Below are positions 1 through 5,630 of a stretch of DNA of 7,533 bases, in pieces. A program made the translations under genes and the position numbers. Origin of the DNA: Oscillospiraceae bacterium (GTDB lineage: Bacteria; Bacillota_A; Clostridia; Oscillospirales; Oscillospiraceae); the NCBI GenBank assembly GCA_017415945.1, contig JAFQDR010000057.1:1-7533 (forward strand), given 5' to 3'. Every line of letters begins with the position of its first letter. The stretch's first letter is position 1. The notes under the pieces are model-generated. The model was given only the letters and a program-made list of their open reading frames with translations. It was not told where the DNA came from and did no database searches.

Positions 1-25
1 CGGTGTATGATTATTCATTAGAAAG

Positions 26-68
26 ATGAAATAAGGCTCCCACCGCTAATAGATGAGAGCCGTTTCAT
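26..68 (-). terminator. Probable weak intrinsic terminator of the sigma/anti-sigma unit
   Basis: On the minus strand, GGCTCTC (61-55) pairs with GGGAGCC (41-35), 7 bp with one G-U pair around a 13-nt loop. An outer ATGAAA/TTTCAT pairing (68-63 with 31-26) is separated from it by small bulges. It begins 12 bases after the stop of the membrane protein gene. The trailing sequence TTATTTCATC is T-rich but not a clean U-tract, so termination may be inefficient. Confidence 0.5.
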
Positions 69-79
69 GCTTATATTCT

Positions 80-715
80 TTACTTTTCGATTCCTAACCA
101 AACTGTACCACCATTATTAAGCTTGATACATAATATATCGGGATTATCTGCCACCATATACACTACTCCATTGGGGACATATACATCCCTATCGGCACTG
201 TTTTGATAGTACCCTATGAAATCGCCGGCATATCCCAGACTTTCACTTAACTCAATATTGTCTTTCTCTTTGTTGAGGCTTGCTGAATCAATCTGCCAAT
301 TCTGCATATAAATACTGCCGTTATATACGATCCAGCCGAGACTGTCAGCTGATGATAGTTCATCAATTCTGTTCTGTAATTCAACACTAATTATATGATT
401 ATCTGGTGTATTTGTCGTCTGATCTGAGTAATCACTTTGATCAACGGTTTGTTTATCGGATTGTTCATCACCATTTTGTAAGACTTCAATAGGATTATTT
501 TCGTTGTCGAGAGATTCGTTAGTTGATATTTCATCGGTTTCAAATGGGGAAACATATTTAACTGTGGCAATACATGTAATTAACAAAATAAAACATGCGG
601 CAATGGATCCCCATTTAAGCCATGCAGATTTCTTGTTCTTGTGAAACGTTCTTGCTTCAATGATATGTTTCTCGTTGATCTCACCGAAAATTTCGCAAAA
701 TTCTTCTTTTTTCAT
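80..715 (-). CDS. Single-pass membrane protein, probable anti-sigma partner of the adjacent ECF sigma factor
   Basis: This is a 211-residue protein with a charged N-terminal segment (residues 1-35, including FGEINEKHIIEA) and one hydrophobic span at about 36-52. An Asn/Asp/Thr/Gln-rich linker follows at about 60-110. The C-terminal domain at about 110-211 has no catalytic motif that I recognise. The topology, with a short cytoplasmic segment, one span and an outer domain, is what is expected of membrane anti-sigma factors that hold an ECF sigma factor until an envelope signal arrives. The N-terminal D/N-xx-(H/Y)I-x-EA pattern before the span is a style I associate with membrane proteins encoded beside clostridial ECF sigma genes. 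The ATG overlaps the sigma stop codon as ATGA, and AAAGGGG lies 9 bases before it, so the two are probably translationally coupled. The anti-sigma role is inferred from topology and gene pairing; no zinc-binding anti-sigma HxxxCxxC motif is present. Confidence 0.65.
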   Translation of the reverse strand: MKKEEFCEIFGEINEKHIIEARTFHKNKKSAWLKWGSIAACFILLITCIATVKYVSPFETDEISTNESLDNENNPIEVLQNGDEQSDKQTVDQSDYSDQTTNTPDNHIISVELQNRIDELSSADSLGWIVYNGSIYMQNWQIDSASLNKEKDNIELSESLGYAGDFIGYYQNSADRDVYVPNGVVYMVADNPDILCIKLNNGGTVWLGIEK

Positions 716-1272
716 AGTTCAAAACCCCTTTCTAAAAGATAATTGTGTAATTTTAGGCGGAGGCGGTTAAGTGTCACGGACACATTGTTCTCTGTCATTC
801 CGCACCTGTTTGCAATATCGGAAATGCTATCAAAGTACCAGTATCGACAAACAAAAATACTTTTCTTTTCAGTCGGAAGACTGTCCAAAAAATCATCAAT
901 GGCGCGGATAAACTCCTTTCGGTCAAATTCCAGCTCCACACTATCTGTATCAGATACAAACTCTGCGATTTCATCAATTACTACATTAGCTTCTCCACCA
1001 CCTCGTTTGTCAGCGGTATTATGTTTATATCTGTTAAACGATAGGTTTCTGGTAATTTTTCCGAGGAATGTTGACAGAATGCTCGGTCTGTGCGGCGGCA
1101 TGGTGTTCCATGCGTGCAAGTATGTATCATTGACACATTCTTCAGCATCTTCTTTGTTTCCCAGTATGTTCTTGGCAATTGATGTACAGTAGTTTCCGTA
1201 TTTCTCTGAAGTAGCAGGAATAGCCTGTTCATCTCTTTCCCAGTATAACTGGACTATCTTTGTGTCGTCCAA
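712..1272 (-). CDS. ECF-type RNA polymerase sigma factor (sigma-70 family)
   Basis: The protein has 186 residues from a TTG start. Region 2 runs over roughly residues 15-85 and contains YGNYCTSIAKNILGN and DAEECVNDTYLHAWN, the core RNA polymerase-binding and -10-recognition segment. Region 4 runs over roughly residues 127-183 and contains LPTEKKSIFVCRYWY followed by a helix-turn-helix (ISDIANRCGMTENNVSVTLNRLR) that reads the -35 element. There is no region 1 or 3, as is usual for ECF factors. A start 11 codons further upstream is open, but TTG at 1272 has AAAGGAG at ideal spacing and gives the usual N terminus (LDDTKIVQLYWERDEQAI). The gene is followed with a 4-base overlap by the membrane protein. 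I infer that the pair senses an envelope or surface signal; the regulon is unknown. The family call is secure from the sequence, and the exact ECF group is not. Confidence 0.9.
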   Translation of the reverse strand: MDDTKIVQLYWERDEQAIPATSEKYGNYCTSIAKNILGNKEDAEECVNDTYLHAWNTMPPHRPSILSTFLGKITRNLSFNRYKHNTADKRGGGEANVVIDEIAEFVSDTDSVELEFDRKEFIRAIDDFLDSLPTEKKSIFVCRYWYFDSISDIANRCGMTENNVSVTLNRLRLKLHNYLLERGFEL

Positions 1273-1280
1273 TAGAATCA

Positions 1281-1288
1281 CTCCTTTC
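1281..1288 (-). promoter_or_regulatory. Ribosome binding site selecting the TTG start of the sigma gene
   Basis: On the minus strand the sequence AAAGGAG is followed by 8 bases and then TTG GAC GAC. The upstream alternative start at 1305 has no comparable site at proper spacing. The site therefore decides in favour of the TTG at 1272. Confidence 0.75.
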
Positions 1289-1308
1289 CGTTTATTCCTT
1301 TTCACCTA

Positions 1309-1338
1309 TATACACAACTTTTGAACCGAAATCTTACA
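1309..1338 (-). promoter_or_regulatory. Possible ECF-type (autoregulatory) promoter upstream of the sigma gene
   Basis: On the minus strand TGTAAG (1338-1333) is separated by 17 bases from GTGTATA (1315-1309). This resembles the -35 (TGTAAC-like) and -10 (CGTATA-like) elements used by many ECF factors. Transcription would start around 1302, leaving a 30-nt leader before the TTG start. ECF genes are commonly self-regulated. The assignment is by pattern only. Confidence 0.35.
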
Positions 1339-1375
1339 CATTTTTTCAAAATATTTTCGATTTTTCTATACTACT

Positions 1376-1384
1376 ATTATACCA
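1376..1384 (-). promoter_or_regulatory. Candidate extended -10 sigma-A promoter for the sigma factor gene
   Basis: The minus strand reads TGGTATAAT, a perfect TATAAT (1381-1376) with the TGn extension. No good -35 is present at 17 bases; an extended -10 can work without one. The start would fall near 1369, giving a leader of about 97 nt. It would supply basal expression next to the possible ECF promoter at 1309-1338. Confidence 0.5.
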
Positions 1385-1404
1385 TATTGTCGGTAAAATT
1401 GCAT

Positions 1405-1438
1405 CACAAAAAGAGCCAGTGATTCGCTGACTCTCTTT
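1405..1438 (-). terminator. Intrinsic terminator downstream of the transposase gene
   Basis: On the minus strand AGAGTCAG (1434-1427) pairs with CTGGCTCT (1419-1412), 8 bp with one G-U pair and a 7-nt loop. Flanking A-rich and T-rich bases extend the stem. The U-tract TTTTTG follows. It starts about 15 bases past the transposase stop, so it insulates the sigma factor promoter just beyond from transposase transcription. Confidence 0.75.
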
Positions 1439-1452
1439 ATGTAGATTTTCAT

Positions 1453-2634
1453 TTAGACCACATTCGGAAATTCACCCTTGGTGTTGATGTCGAGCGGTCT
1501 AACCTTGATTTTGTCGTAATTTTCTTTGTATTCAATGCTATCTGCTATGGTTCGTTTTAATAACAGCACCTTATCTGCAAGTGGCAAGCCTTTATGTTGC
1601 CAGAGCCAGATAAACAGTGCCATGTATTGATTGAGATACTTTGTTGCAGGAAGTCTTTCTGCTGACTCTGGGAGCATTTTCTCGATTTGTGAGTGTATGC
1701 CATTGACTTCACCGAGATTGAATATGCCGTTGGAGTGTTTTCCCGATTCAATTTGTACATGACGAATATTTTCGGATTTTGCTAAACTTGGGTATGATCC
1801 ATGACTGTCTGTAACAAGCGTGGTATTATCATCAAATCTGCCTGCAAGTAATTTATGTGCATCTGTCGATTCAAGTCTACCTACTGATACTGGCTTGGCA
1901 ATTATCTGGCGTTCATCATCAACTGCAACTACGATACATACTTGATCATTACTGATACCACGTTTACGAACCTTTGTATTGTCACGAAGTTCTTGTAAGT
2001 AACCGGGGATTGCTGTGACTTTCTCCCATAAACCATGCTTTTTTAAGTATTCGTCCTGTTCTGCCATTGTCATATTGTGTCGTGGAAATCTTTTTAACTT
2101 CCAGATAAAGAACTCTGGATCACGTTTGCCTTTGAATGATACCGTACAATACCATTCGTCACATTGAGTGATTCCCTCAAATGATAGTAATGGTTTCCCT
2201 TTATCATCTACCGCGCCAAGATTTTCTGCCATCTTTTGATATAGGATGTCTCCGATTTGGATTTTGTGTCGATGTGCAGTTGAACGAGTGACTCCCATTT
2301 GTTCTGCAAGTTTACTTATGGAAAGATTGTCGATGATACCAGTCATGAGAGCTGACATTTGACTCTTTGTGAGTCTGGTGTCTGCATCCTCTGCAAGTGT
2401 AAACGTTTTTTCACAGTCCTTGCATATCATGCGTATACTGCCTTTTGAGGTTGTTCCATGCTTCTTTGTGCGTAGACTGCCACAATTCTGACAAACTTTT
2501 GAATATTCAACATCCTTGGTGCCTTGCTGTTCCGACCTTATTGCTTGCGCTCTTAATATCAGTTCATCCAGTTGGTCTGCTGTTAAACTATCAAGCGCAC
2601 CATTCTTCATTATGTCTGCAAATAAGTCGGACAT
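1453..2634 (-). CDS. IS1595-family (ISXO2-like) transposase
   Basis: The protein has 393 residues from the ATG at 2634; GGAG lies 10 bases upstream, whereas a GTG three codons earlier would sit too close to it. The order of parts is typical of the family. A helical N terminus is followed by a zinc ribbon with CxxC at 48-51 and CxxC at 71-74 (CQNCGS, CKDC). A helix-turn-helix follows at about 88-125 (SISKLAEQMGVTRSTAHRHK). The DDE-type nuclease domain starts with DEWY (D159), has a second acidic residue in LVTDSHGSY (D276), and ends with the family-like VNGIHSQIEKML block from about residue 310. The third catalytic position seems to fall in that block, where His stands at 314; an alignment is needed to settle which residue acts. 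The frame is complete and apparently intact. It carries out DNA strand transfer of its own element. It lies 54 bases downstream of an Mrr-like nuclease gene and may be cotranscribed with it. Confidence 0.85.
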   Translation of the reverse strand: MSDLFADIMKNGALDSLTADQLDELILRAQAIRSEQQGTKDVEYSKVCQNCGSLRTKKHGTTSKGSIRMICKDCEKTFTLAEDADTRLTKSQMSALMTGIIDNLSISKLAEQMGVTRSTAHRHKIQIGDILYQKMAENLGAVDDKGKPLLSFEGITQCDEWYCTVSFKGKRDPEFFIWKLKRFPRHNMTMAEQDEYLKKHGLWEKVTAIPGYLQELRDNTKVRKRGISNDQVCIVVAVDDERQIIAKPVSVGRLESTDAHKLLAGRFDDNTTLVTDSHGSYPSLAKSENIRHVQIESGKHSNGIFNLGEVNGIHSQIEKMLPESAERLPATKYLNQYMALFIWLWQHKGLPLADKVLLLKRTIADSIEYKENYDKIKVRPLDINTKGEFPNVV

Positions 2635-2661
2635 AAGTAGCACGCTCCAATCTATTGTTGT

Positions 2662-2682
2662 GGCACCATTTTCATCGGTGCC
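2662..2682 (-). other. Hairpin between nuclease and transposase genes
   Basis: GGCACC (2682-2677 on the minus strand) pairs perfectly with GGTGCC (2667-2662) around a 9-nt loop. No T-run follows, so it is not a terminator. It lies just before the transposase ribosome site and could affect mRNA stability or limit read-through translation of the transposase. Confidence 0.5.
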
Positions 2683-2688
2683 TGCCCT

Positions 2689-3354
2689 TCAGCCGTAATT
2701 GATATTACGAATGAAAGCGCGTTTCTGTATTTCAAGTGCCTTTTGCTGATATTGTGATGCTTTCTGCTGGAGATATGCGGCTTCTTTTACATATTCTTCA
2801 GCAGCATCAAAATCAGAAATGACCTGTAGTTTTAGGTCTCGCTTGCTTTTGAATTTTTCTTCGTCTGCATCATGTTTCATGACCTTTGAGAGATATTCAT
2901 AGTCATTTAGATATGATGCAATCATGAGTCCGAATAGCCCTCGATGTATATTCGGATTATCTACATTCTTATCTTTGATTATCTGTTCAAACTCATCCCA
3001 CTCTGGTGCTGAAATGATTTCTACACCAAGCTCATTTGCATAAATCCTTGCTTCGACTGATACGGAGTTGTTTGTTATAACTACTGGATCGCCTTTGTTT
3101 TCCAGACAAGCTGCTCCTGCGAAAATCTCCTGTATCGGTGCTTTACCGAGTGGCTTGTTATAATACTTGCACTGAATATAAAATGTATATTTCATGCCAA
3201 AACGAGTTTCAGTAGCAACTACATCAACACCGCCATCGTTCTTGCCTACACGATCTGCCTTGAATCCCAGATTTGTCATCAAATCCTTTACCCAGTTCTC
3301 AAAGTCGATGCCAGAAGTACAACGCTCAAAGTCAAATTCCCTTGTTTTTCTCAT
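2689..3354 (-). CDS. Mrr-like restriction endonuclease domain protein
   Basis: The protein has 221 residues from the ATG at 3354, chosen because AAAGGTGG lies 9 bases upstream; the ATG at 3363 directly abuts that site. Residues about 15-110 match the Mrr-type PD-(D/E)xK nuclease fold. FENWVKDLMTNLGF carries the leading Glu (E19), GKNDGGVDVVA gives the catalytic Asp (D44), and YIQCKYY gives the (Q/E)xK motif (Q61, K63), with the usual Mrr Gln variant. ACLENKGDPVVITNNSVSVEA is the following strand-helix part. The C-terminal 75 residues are strongly helical and rich in Lys, Glu and Gln (KEAAYLQQKASQYQQKALEIQKRA), probably a coiled coil for oligomerisation or partner binding. Mrr proteins cut DNA, often modified DNA. 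No methyltransferase or specificity subunit is visible, so the target is unknown. It lies directly upstream of the transposase gene, in the same direction. Confidence 0.8.
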   Translation of the reverse strand: MRKTREFDFERCTSGIDFENWVKDLMTNLGFKADRVGKNDGGVDVVATETRFGMKYTFYIQCKYYNKPLGKAPIQEIFAGAACLENKGDPVVITNNSVSVEARIYANELGVEIISAPEWDEFEQIIKDKNVDNPNIHRGLFGLMIASYLNDYEYLSKVMKHDADEEKFKSKRDLKLQVISDFDAAEEYVKEAAYLQQKASQYQQKALEIQKRAFIRNINYG

Positions 3355-3363
3355 AACGATCAT

Positions 3364-3619
3364 CCACCTTTGTGATAGTATTTGAACTTTTTGAATGAAG
3401 TTCTAACTACTAATCCGTGCAGGAGTACATCACTATATGATGGCAATTTATGACACGCTCTGGACAAATTGCGGAATGATGTCAATGAAAAGCTAACGGG
3501 TATGCGATGGAATGATGACGTTCTGCCACTTTTTCACCACTCAAAATTTATCATGAATTGATTTCTATCATATGCACAAATCAAAGACAAGCCGATTGGT
3601 AATTATGCTCAAAACAAAA
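3364..3619. other. Spacer upstream of the nuclease gene, no intact gene
   Basis: No convincing gene or sigma-A promoter is visible in either direction, although a nuclease promoter would be expected here. A small inverted repeat, GAACTT/AAGTTC, lies at 3384-3403. A GCAATTT/AAATTGC pair occurs at 3443-3449 and 3466-3472. On the plus strand, a possible start at 3437 (MMAIYDTL) leads after a frame change near 3460 into DKLRNDVNEKLTGMRW and on to a stop at 3559. This reads like protein and might be a degraded gene fragment, but it is too short to prove. Confidence 0.4.
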
Positions 3620-3644
3620 GAAGCACCTCTTGATGAAGTGCTTC
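3610..3644 (-). terminator. Intrinsic terminator, minus strand
   Basis: On the minus strand GAAGCAC (3644-3638) pairs with GTGCTTC (3626-3620), 7 bp perfect with an 11-nt loop, followed by TTTTGTTTT. It ends transcripts coming from the 282-residue gene side before they reach the nuclease gene. It is the second terminator in that path. Confidence 0.7.
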
Positions 3645-3721
3645 CGTATGATTATTCACGTTATTTGATATTTATATAGTTTTTTGACCGGGAACACAAA
3701 GTCGAATTGGGACTAAATTAA

Positions 3722-3767
3722 AAATGTAAAAGCCATACGGGTTCGATACTTGTCAATCCGTATGGCT
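3722..3767 (-). terminator. Intrinsic terminator of the 282-residue gene
   Basis: A perfect 10-bp stem, AGCCATACGG (minus strand 3767-3758) with CCGTATGGCT (3740-3731), has a 17-nt loop. On the minus strand it is followed by TTTACATTTTT. It lies about 120 bases past the stop of the upstream gene. On the plus strand no T-run follows. Confidence 0.7.
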
Positions 3768-3786
3768 GCATTTATGAGATATGCGT

Positions 3787-3826
3787 CAGGATAACATATT
3801 CTGAATTCCATACATACGTTATCCTG
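3787..3826. repeat. 9-bp inverted repeat CAGGATAAC / GTTATCCTG
   Basis: The arms at 3787-3795 and 3818-3826 are perfect, and a 22-base centre lies between them. Short AT pairings just inside can lengthen the stem. No T-run follows on either strand. It lies between the stop of the 282-residue gene and its terminator. It could be a 3' mRNA stabilising hairpin, a protein binding site or an old element end. Confidence 0.55.
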
Positions 3827-3885
3827 CTGGTTGTTTATTGGCGGGTGGGTTTAATGGAATATTGGTTCGGAGTCTCTGTACACAG

Positions 3886-4734
3886 TCAGATTCCTTGATC
3901 GTATTCCATGTAATAATCAGCAATGTAGTCATTGATGTATACACGAAGAGACTGTCCTTCTGCACTGTTCCAATACGGATGAGTGCCAACCTTATACCAG
4001 ATTTCTGTCTCAAACTTCTGCATCGCCTCTTTGCTTTCAAAATCGCAAAAACGACTCACCAGATCGAAGAACATTCTTCGGCAGACCTTTATTTCGGGAG
4101 TGTTGTCAAGATATGCATTGATGATCCGGCAGGCATTATCACATTTTCCAATCGTGGAAGAATAATAGATTATATAGTCATACTGAACATGTTGTATAAC
4201 AGATGCATCTGAAATCATGTCAAGCAGTTCTGAATTGTGTTCCAGTTCTCTGACAATCAGGTCATTGACTTCCTGCGGCAGGAAGCTCTCCATATCTTCC
4301 AGTACAGCTTCGATCAGAAGGATATACTCTCCTGTTTCGATATGCAGGTACGGCATGAAAGTATCAAGCATCCAAAGCCAGATTTTCAGTGCCAGTGCAG
4401 GATCATGTTTTCCCACCTGAGTCAATATCTCGTTTGGCAGAAGATTGTTGTCAGAGTCCTTTGAATCCCATACCTCCAACGTGCATGGGAGTTCAAAATG
4501 ATCTTCCACGGCTTGTTTATATCGGAATCCTCGCTTGGGTGTTTCGTATTTTGCTGCCAGACAATCATCTTCCAGAATAAACCGGCAGGTATTGATTGTA
4601 CGTACCCGGAAAGGATCCGGATAAGAAGGCGGCGGAGTGTTTTCCAGTTTCTGCAGCAGACAGGCGGCTTCATAGGTTCTGTCATCCGGAAAGTCTGCAC
4701 GGGTAAAGGATTCTTTATTATATGTAATACTCAT
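3886..4734 (-). CDS. Hypothetical soluble protein, 282 residues
   Basis: I do not recognise this protein. Three possible starts lie in a row (TTG 4740, ATG 4737, ATG 4734). AGGAG lies 8 bases before the ATG at 4734, which is the best spacing; the ATG at 4737 is also possible. The sequence has no signal peptide and no membrane span. It is acidic, rich in aromatic residues and predicted to be mostly helical. The N-terminal 80 residues contain a Pro-rich stretch (LENTPPPSYPDPF). Later segments include ALALKIWLWMLDTFMPYL and the C-terminal VYINDYIADYYMEYDQ. No catalytic Cys, His or Walker pattern stands out. The gene stands alone between a consensus promoter and two terminators, so it is likely expressed as a single unit. 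Its base composition is intermediate between the AT-rich left part and the right part. Coding status is well supported by length, ribosome site and promoter; function is unknown. Confidence 0.8.
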   Translation of the reverse strand: MSITYNKESFTRADFPDDRTYEAACLLQKLENTPPPSYPDPFRVRTINTCRFILEDDCLAAKYETPKRGFRYKQAVEDHFELPCTLEVWDSKDSDNNLLPNEILTQVGKHDPALALKIWLWMLDTFMPYLHIETGEYILLIEAVLEDMESFLPQEVNDLIVRELEHNSELLDMISDASVIQHVQYDYIIYYSSTIGKCDNACRIINAYLDNTPEIKVCRRMFFDLVSRFCDFESKEAMQKFETEIWYKVGTHPYWNSAEGQSLRVYINDYIADYYMEYDQGI

Positions 4735-4780
4735 CATCAAATCTCCTTTCTTCGGATGATATTCTGTTTGTGCTATTCAG

Positions 4781-4809
4781 ATTATAACACAGTACAGGAT
4801 TTTGTTCAA
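4781..4809 (-). promoter_or_regulatory. Consensus sigma-A promoter for the 282-residue gene
   Basis: On the minus strand TTGAAC (4809-4804) and a perfect TATAAT (4786-4781) are separated by exactly 17 bases. Transcription would start near 4774, giving a leader of about 40 nt to the ATG at 4734. Confidence 0.85.
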
Positions 4810-4901
4810 CAGAATGCGGCTTTTATTTACATTTGTTTCGCTCATATTTTTCAAGCTGATTCCATTGACGTATTCTATTGGCGATATATTGAAACCACCC
4901 A

Positions 4902-4930
4902 TTGACAAATCCCACATCTTGTGTTATACT
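4902..4930 (+). promoter_or_regulatory. Consensus sigma-A promoter for the structured leader and ssb-like gene
   Basis: TTGACA (4902-4907) and TATACT (4925-4930) are separated by exactly 17 bases. A second TATAAT occurs at 4936-4941 but without a well-placed -35. Expected transcription start is about 4937. This promoter and the one at 4781-4809 are divergent and about 120 bases apart. Confidence 0.85.
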
Positions 4931-4936
4931 ATCAAT

Positions 4937-5062
4937 ATAATAGTTATTTCTATGGTCAGCCACGGCTGCTCATAACGCACATCGGTGCGTCGTTAAGTTT
5001 GTAATCAGAGTCACAGGAATGCCATACCCTCATGGGTTTGGTACGCTTGTGGCTCTTTTTAT
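4937..5062 (+). ncRNA. Structured leader RNA or small RNA upstream of the ssb-like gene
   Basis: A transcript of about 125 nt is framed by a consensus promoter and an intrinsic terminator. It has three stems. The first is CAGC/GCTG with a CACG loop at 4957-4968. The second is ACGCAC/GTGCGT with an ATCG loop at 4975-4990. The third is the long terminator hairpin at 5007-5056. AGCCAC at 4958-4963 is perfectly complementary to GTGGCT at 5049-5054 in the terminator's 3' arm, so an alternative antiterminator fold is possible. There is no convincing open reading frame. I cannot match it to a known riboswitch or T-box (no T-box sequence is seen). It may be a cis-acting attenuator or a separate small RNA. 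Confidence 0.6.
5007..5062 (+). terminator. Intrinsic terminator within the leader
   Basis: The lower stem AGAGTCACAGG (5007-5017) pairs with the segment ending CTTGTGGCTCT (5046-5056), 11 bp with two G-U pairs. A small internal loop follows, then TGCCATACCC pairs with GGGTTTGGTA with one mismatch around a TCAT loop. TTTTTATATATT follows. It stands 46 bases before the ssb-like start codon, so expression of that gene requires read-through. Confidence 0.8.
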
Positions 5063-5078
5063 ATATTCATATTTTACA

Positions 5079-5101
5079 GCGGGACCCCCCGCAGAAAGGA
5101 G
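5079..5101 (+). promoter_or_regulatory. GC hairpin directly before the ssb-like ribosome binding site
   Basis: GCGGG (5079-5083) pairs with CCCGC (5088-5092) around an ACCC loop. Two bases later comes AAAGGAG (5095-5101), 6 bases before the ATG at 5108. The hairpin stands out in an AT-rich stretch. It does not cover the ribosome site and could insulate it from upstream pairing or protect the 5' side. Confidence 0.6.
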
Positions 5102-5107
5102 CTTACC

Positions 5108-5560
5108 ATGTTAAGCCAGATTACAATCATTTGCAGACCCACGAAGGACCCGGAACTCCAGACGGACAAAAACGGTACCCTCTATACCAGAGTGGATGCC
5201 GCCGTCAATAAGGGTTACGGCGAGAAGGAACACGTCAACTATTACACCGGATGGATCAAAGGGGATGAAGCCCAGCGATTCCTTCGTGCCGGTGTAAAGA
5301 AAGGCAGTCTGATCTACCTTGCAGGAGATCTCGATGCCAAAGCATGGCTGAGCAGGGATGGCAAACCCGGAATCTCCCTCAACATTGATGTGAAGGACTG
5401 GGGCTATGCCGCACCCGCCAAGGCAAAGGATGAACCCACGCAGTCCGCACAGCCGCCGGTTCAGACGTATGCACAGCCCGCGTACACCAGTATGGGTACA
5501 CCTCCGGCGGTGCAGACACAGTTTGAAGAACTCGGCGACGATGATGAACTCCCGTTTTAA
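5108..5560 (+). CDS. ssb: Single-stranded DNA-binding protein (SSB-like, mobile-element type)
   Basis: The protein has 150 residues. An OB-fold domain covers about residues 1-100. It has the SSB-type opening with TKDPEL, then NYYTGWIKGDEAQRFLRAGVKKGSLIYLAGDL, where housekeeping SSBs have the conserved strand-and-loop around 'KGSLV.V.G.L'. A flexible Pro/Gln/Ala-rich linker of about 45 residues follows. The protein ends in DDDELPF, the acidic tip with terminal Pro-Phe through which SSB recruits replication and repair proteins. The OB domain is divergent (for example IICRPTKDPEL where GRLTKDPEL is usual), which fits a plasmid- or ICE-borne paralogue rather than the chromosomal copy. It would coat single-stranded DNA during element replication or transfer. 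The start is supported by AAAGGAG at 6 bases. The gene is preceded by a terminator-containing leader and followed by another strong terminator, so its level is probably set by attenuation. Confidence 0.85.
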   Translation: MLSQITIICRPTKDPELQTDKNGTLYTRVDAAVNKGYGEKEHVNYYTGWIKGDEAQRFLRAGVKKGSLIYLAGDLDAKAWLSRDGKPGISLNIDVKDWGYAAPAKAKDEPTQSAQPPVQTYAQPAYTSMGTPPAVQTQFEELGDDDELPF

Positions 5561-5577
5561 GCAGCAATCCCCCGTAT

Positions 5578-5630
5578 GAGGAATTGTCAGGATGAACCAA
5601 TGTGTTTGTTTTGACAATTCCTCTTTTTTT
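5578..5630 (+). terminator. Strong intrinsic terminator after the ssb-like gene
   Basis: A perfect 12-bp stem, GAGGAATTGTCA (5578-5589) with TGACAATTCCTC (5612-5623), has a 22-nt loop and is followed by seven T. It begins 17 bases after the ssb-like stop. The next gene starts only 28 bases after the T-run. TTGACA occurs at 5611-5616 in the 3' arm, but no acceptable -10 lies 16-18 bases downstream, so I do not call a promoter there. Confidence 0.9.

Larger units (their letters stand above)
1405..2660 (-). mobile_element. IS1595-family insertion sequence, ends not resolved
   Basis: The element is inferred from the intact transposase gene. The limits given are only the terminator on one side and the ribosome site region on the other. 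I searched both flanks by eye for inverted repeats and 8-bp target duplications, which IS1595 elements normally have, and found nothing convincing. The adjacent nuclease gene may lie inside the same element; in that case the right end would be beyond 3363. Confidence 0.4.

Noticed and set aside
743..1192. Long plus-strand open frame opposite the sigma factor gene
   Set aside because: It is the antisense shadow of a well-supported sigma factor and has no ribosome site or recognisable domain.
1388..3456. Imperfect inverted match between 1388-1406 and 3438-3456 as possible terminal repeats around transposase plus nuclease
   Set aside because: Only a gapped, AT-rich match sharing AAATTGC and ATCA; there is no flanking target duplication, and it overlaps the extended region between terminator and promoter.
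5..3658. 13-base direct repeat GTATGATTATTCA at 5-17 and 3646-3658, possibly bounding an element
   Set aside because: One such AT-rich 13-mer pair is expected by chance about every second window of this size, and nothing else at the two sites matches.
3364..3885. CRISPR-like repeats or tRNA/att site in the long spacer
   Set aside because: No regularly spaced repeats and no cloverleaf are visible; the hairpins differ in sequence and two of them behave as terminators.
5111..5617. Long minus-strand open frame opposite the ssb-like gene
   Set aside because: It is antisense to a protein with a clear OB fold and SSB tail, runs from within the terminator, and has no sensible domain.
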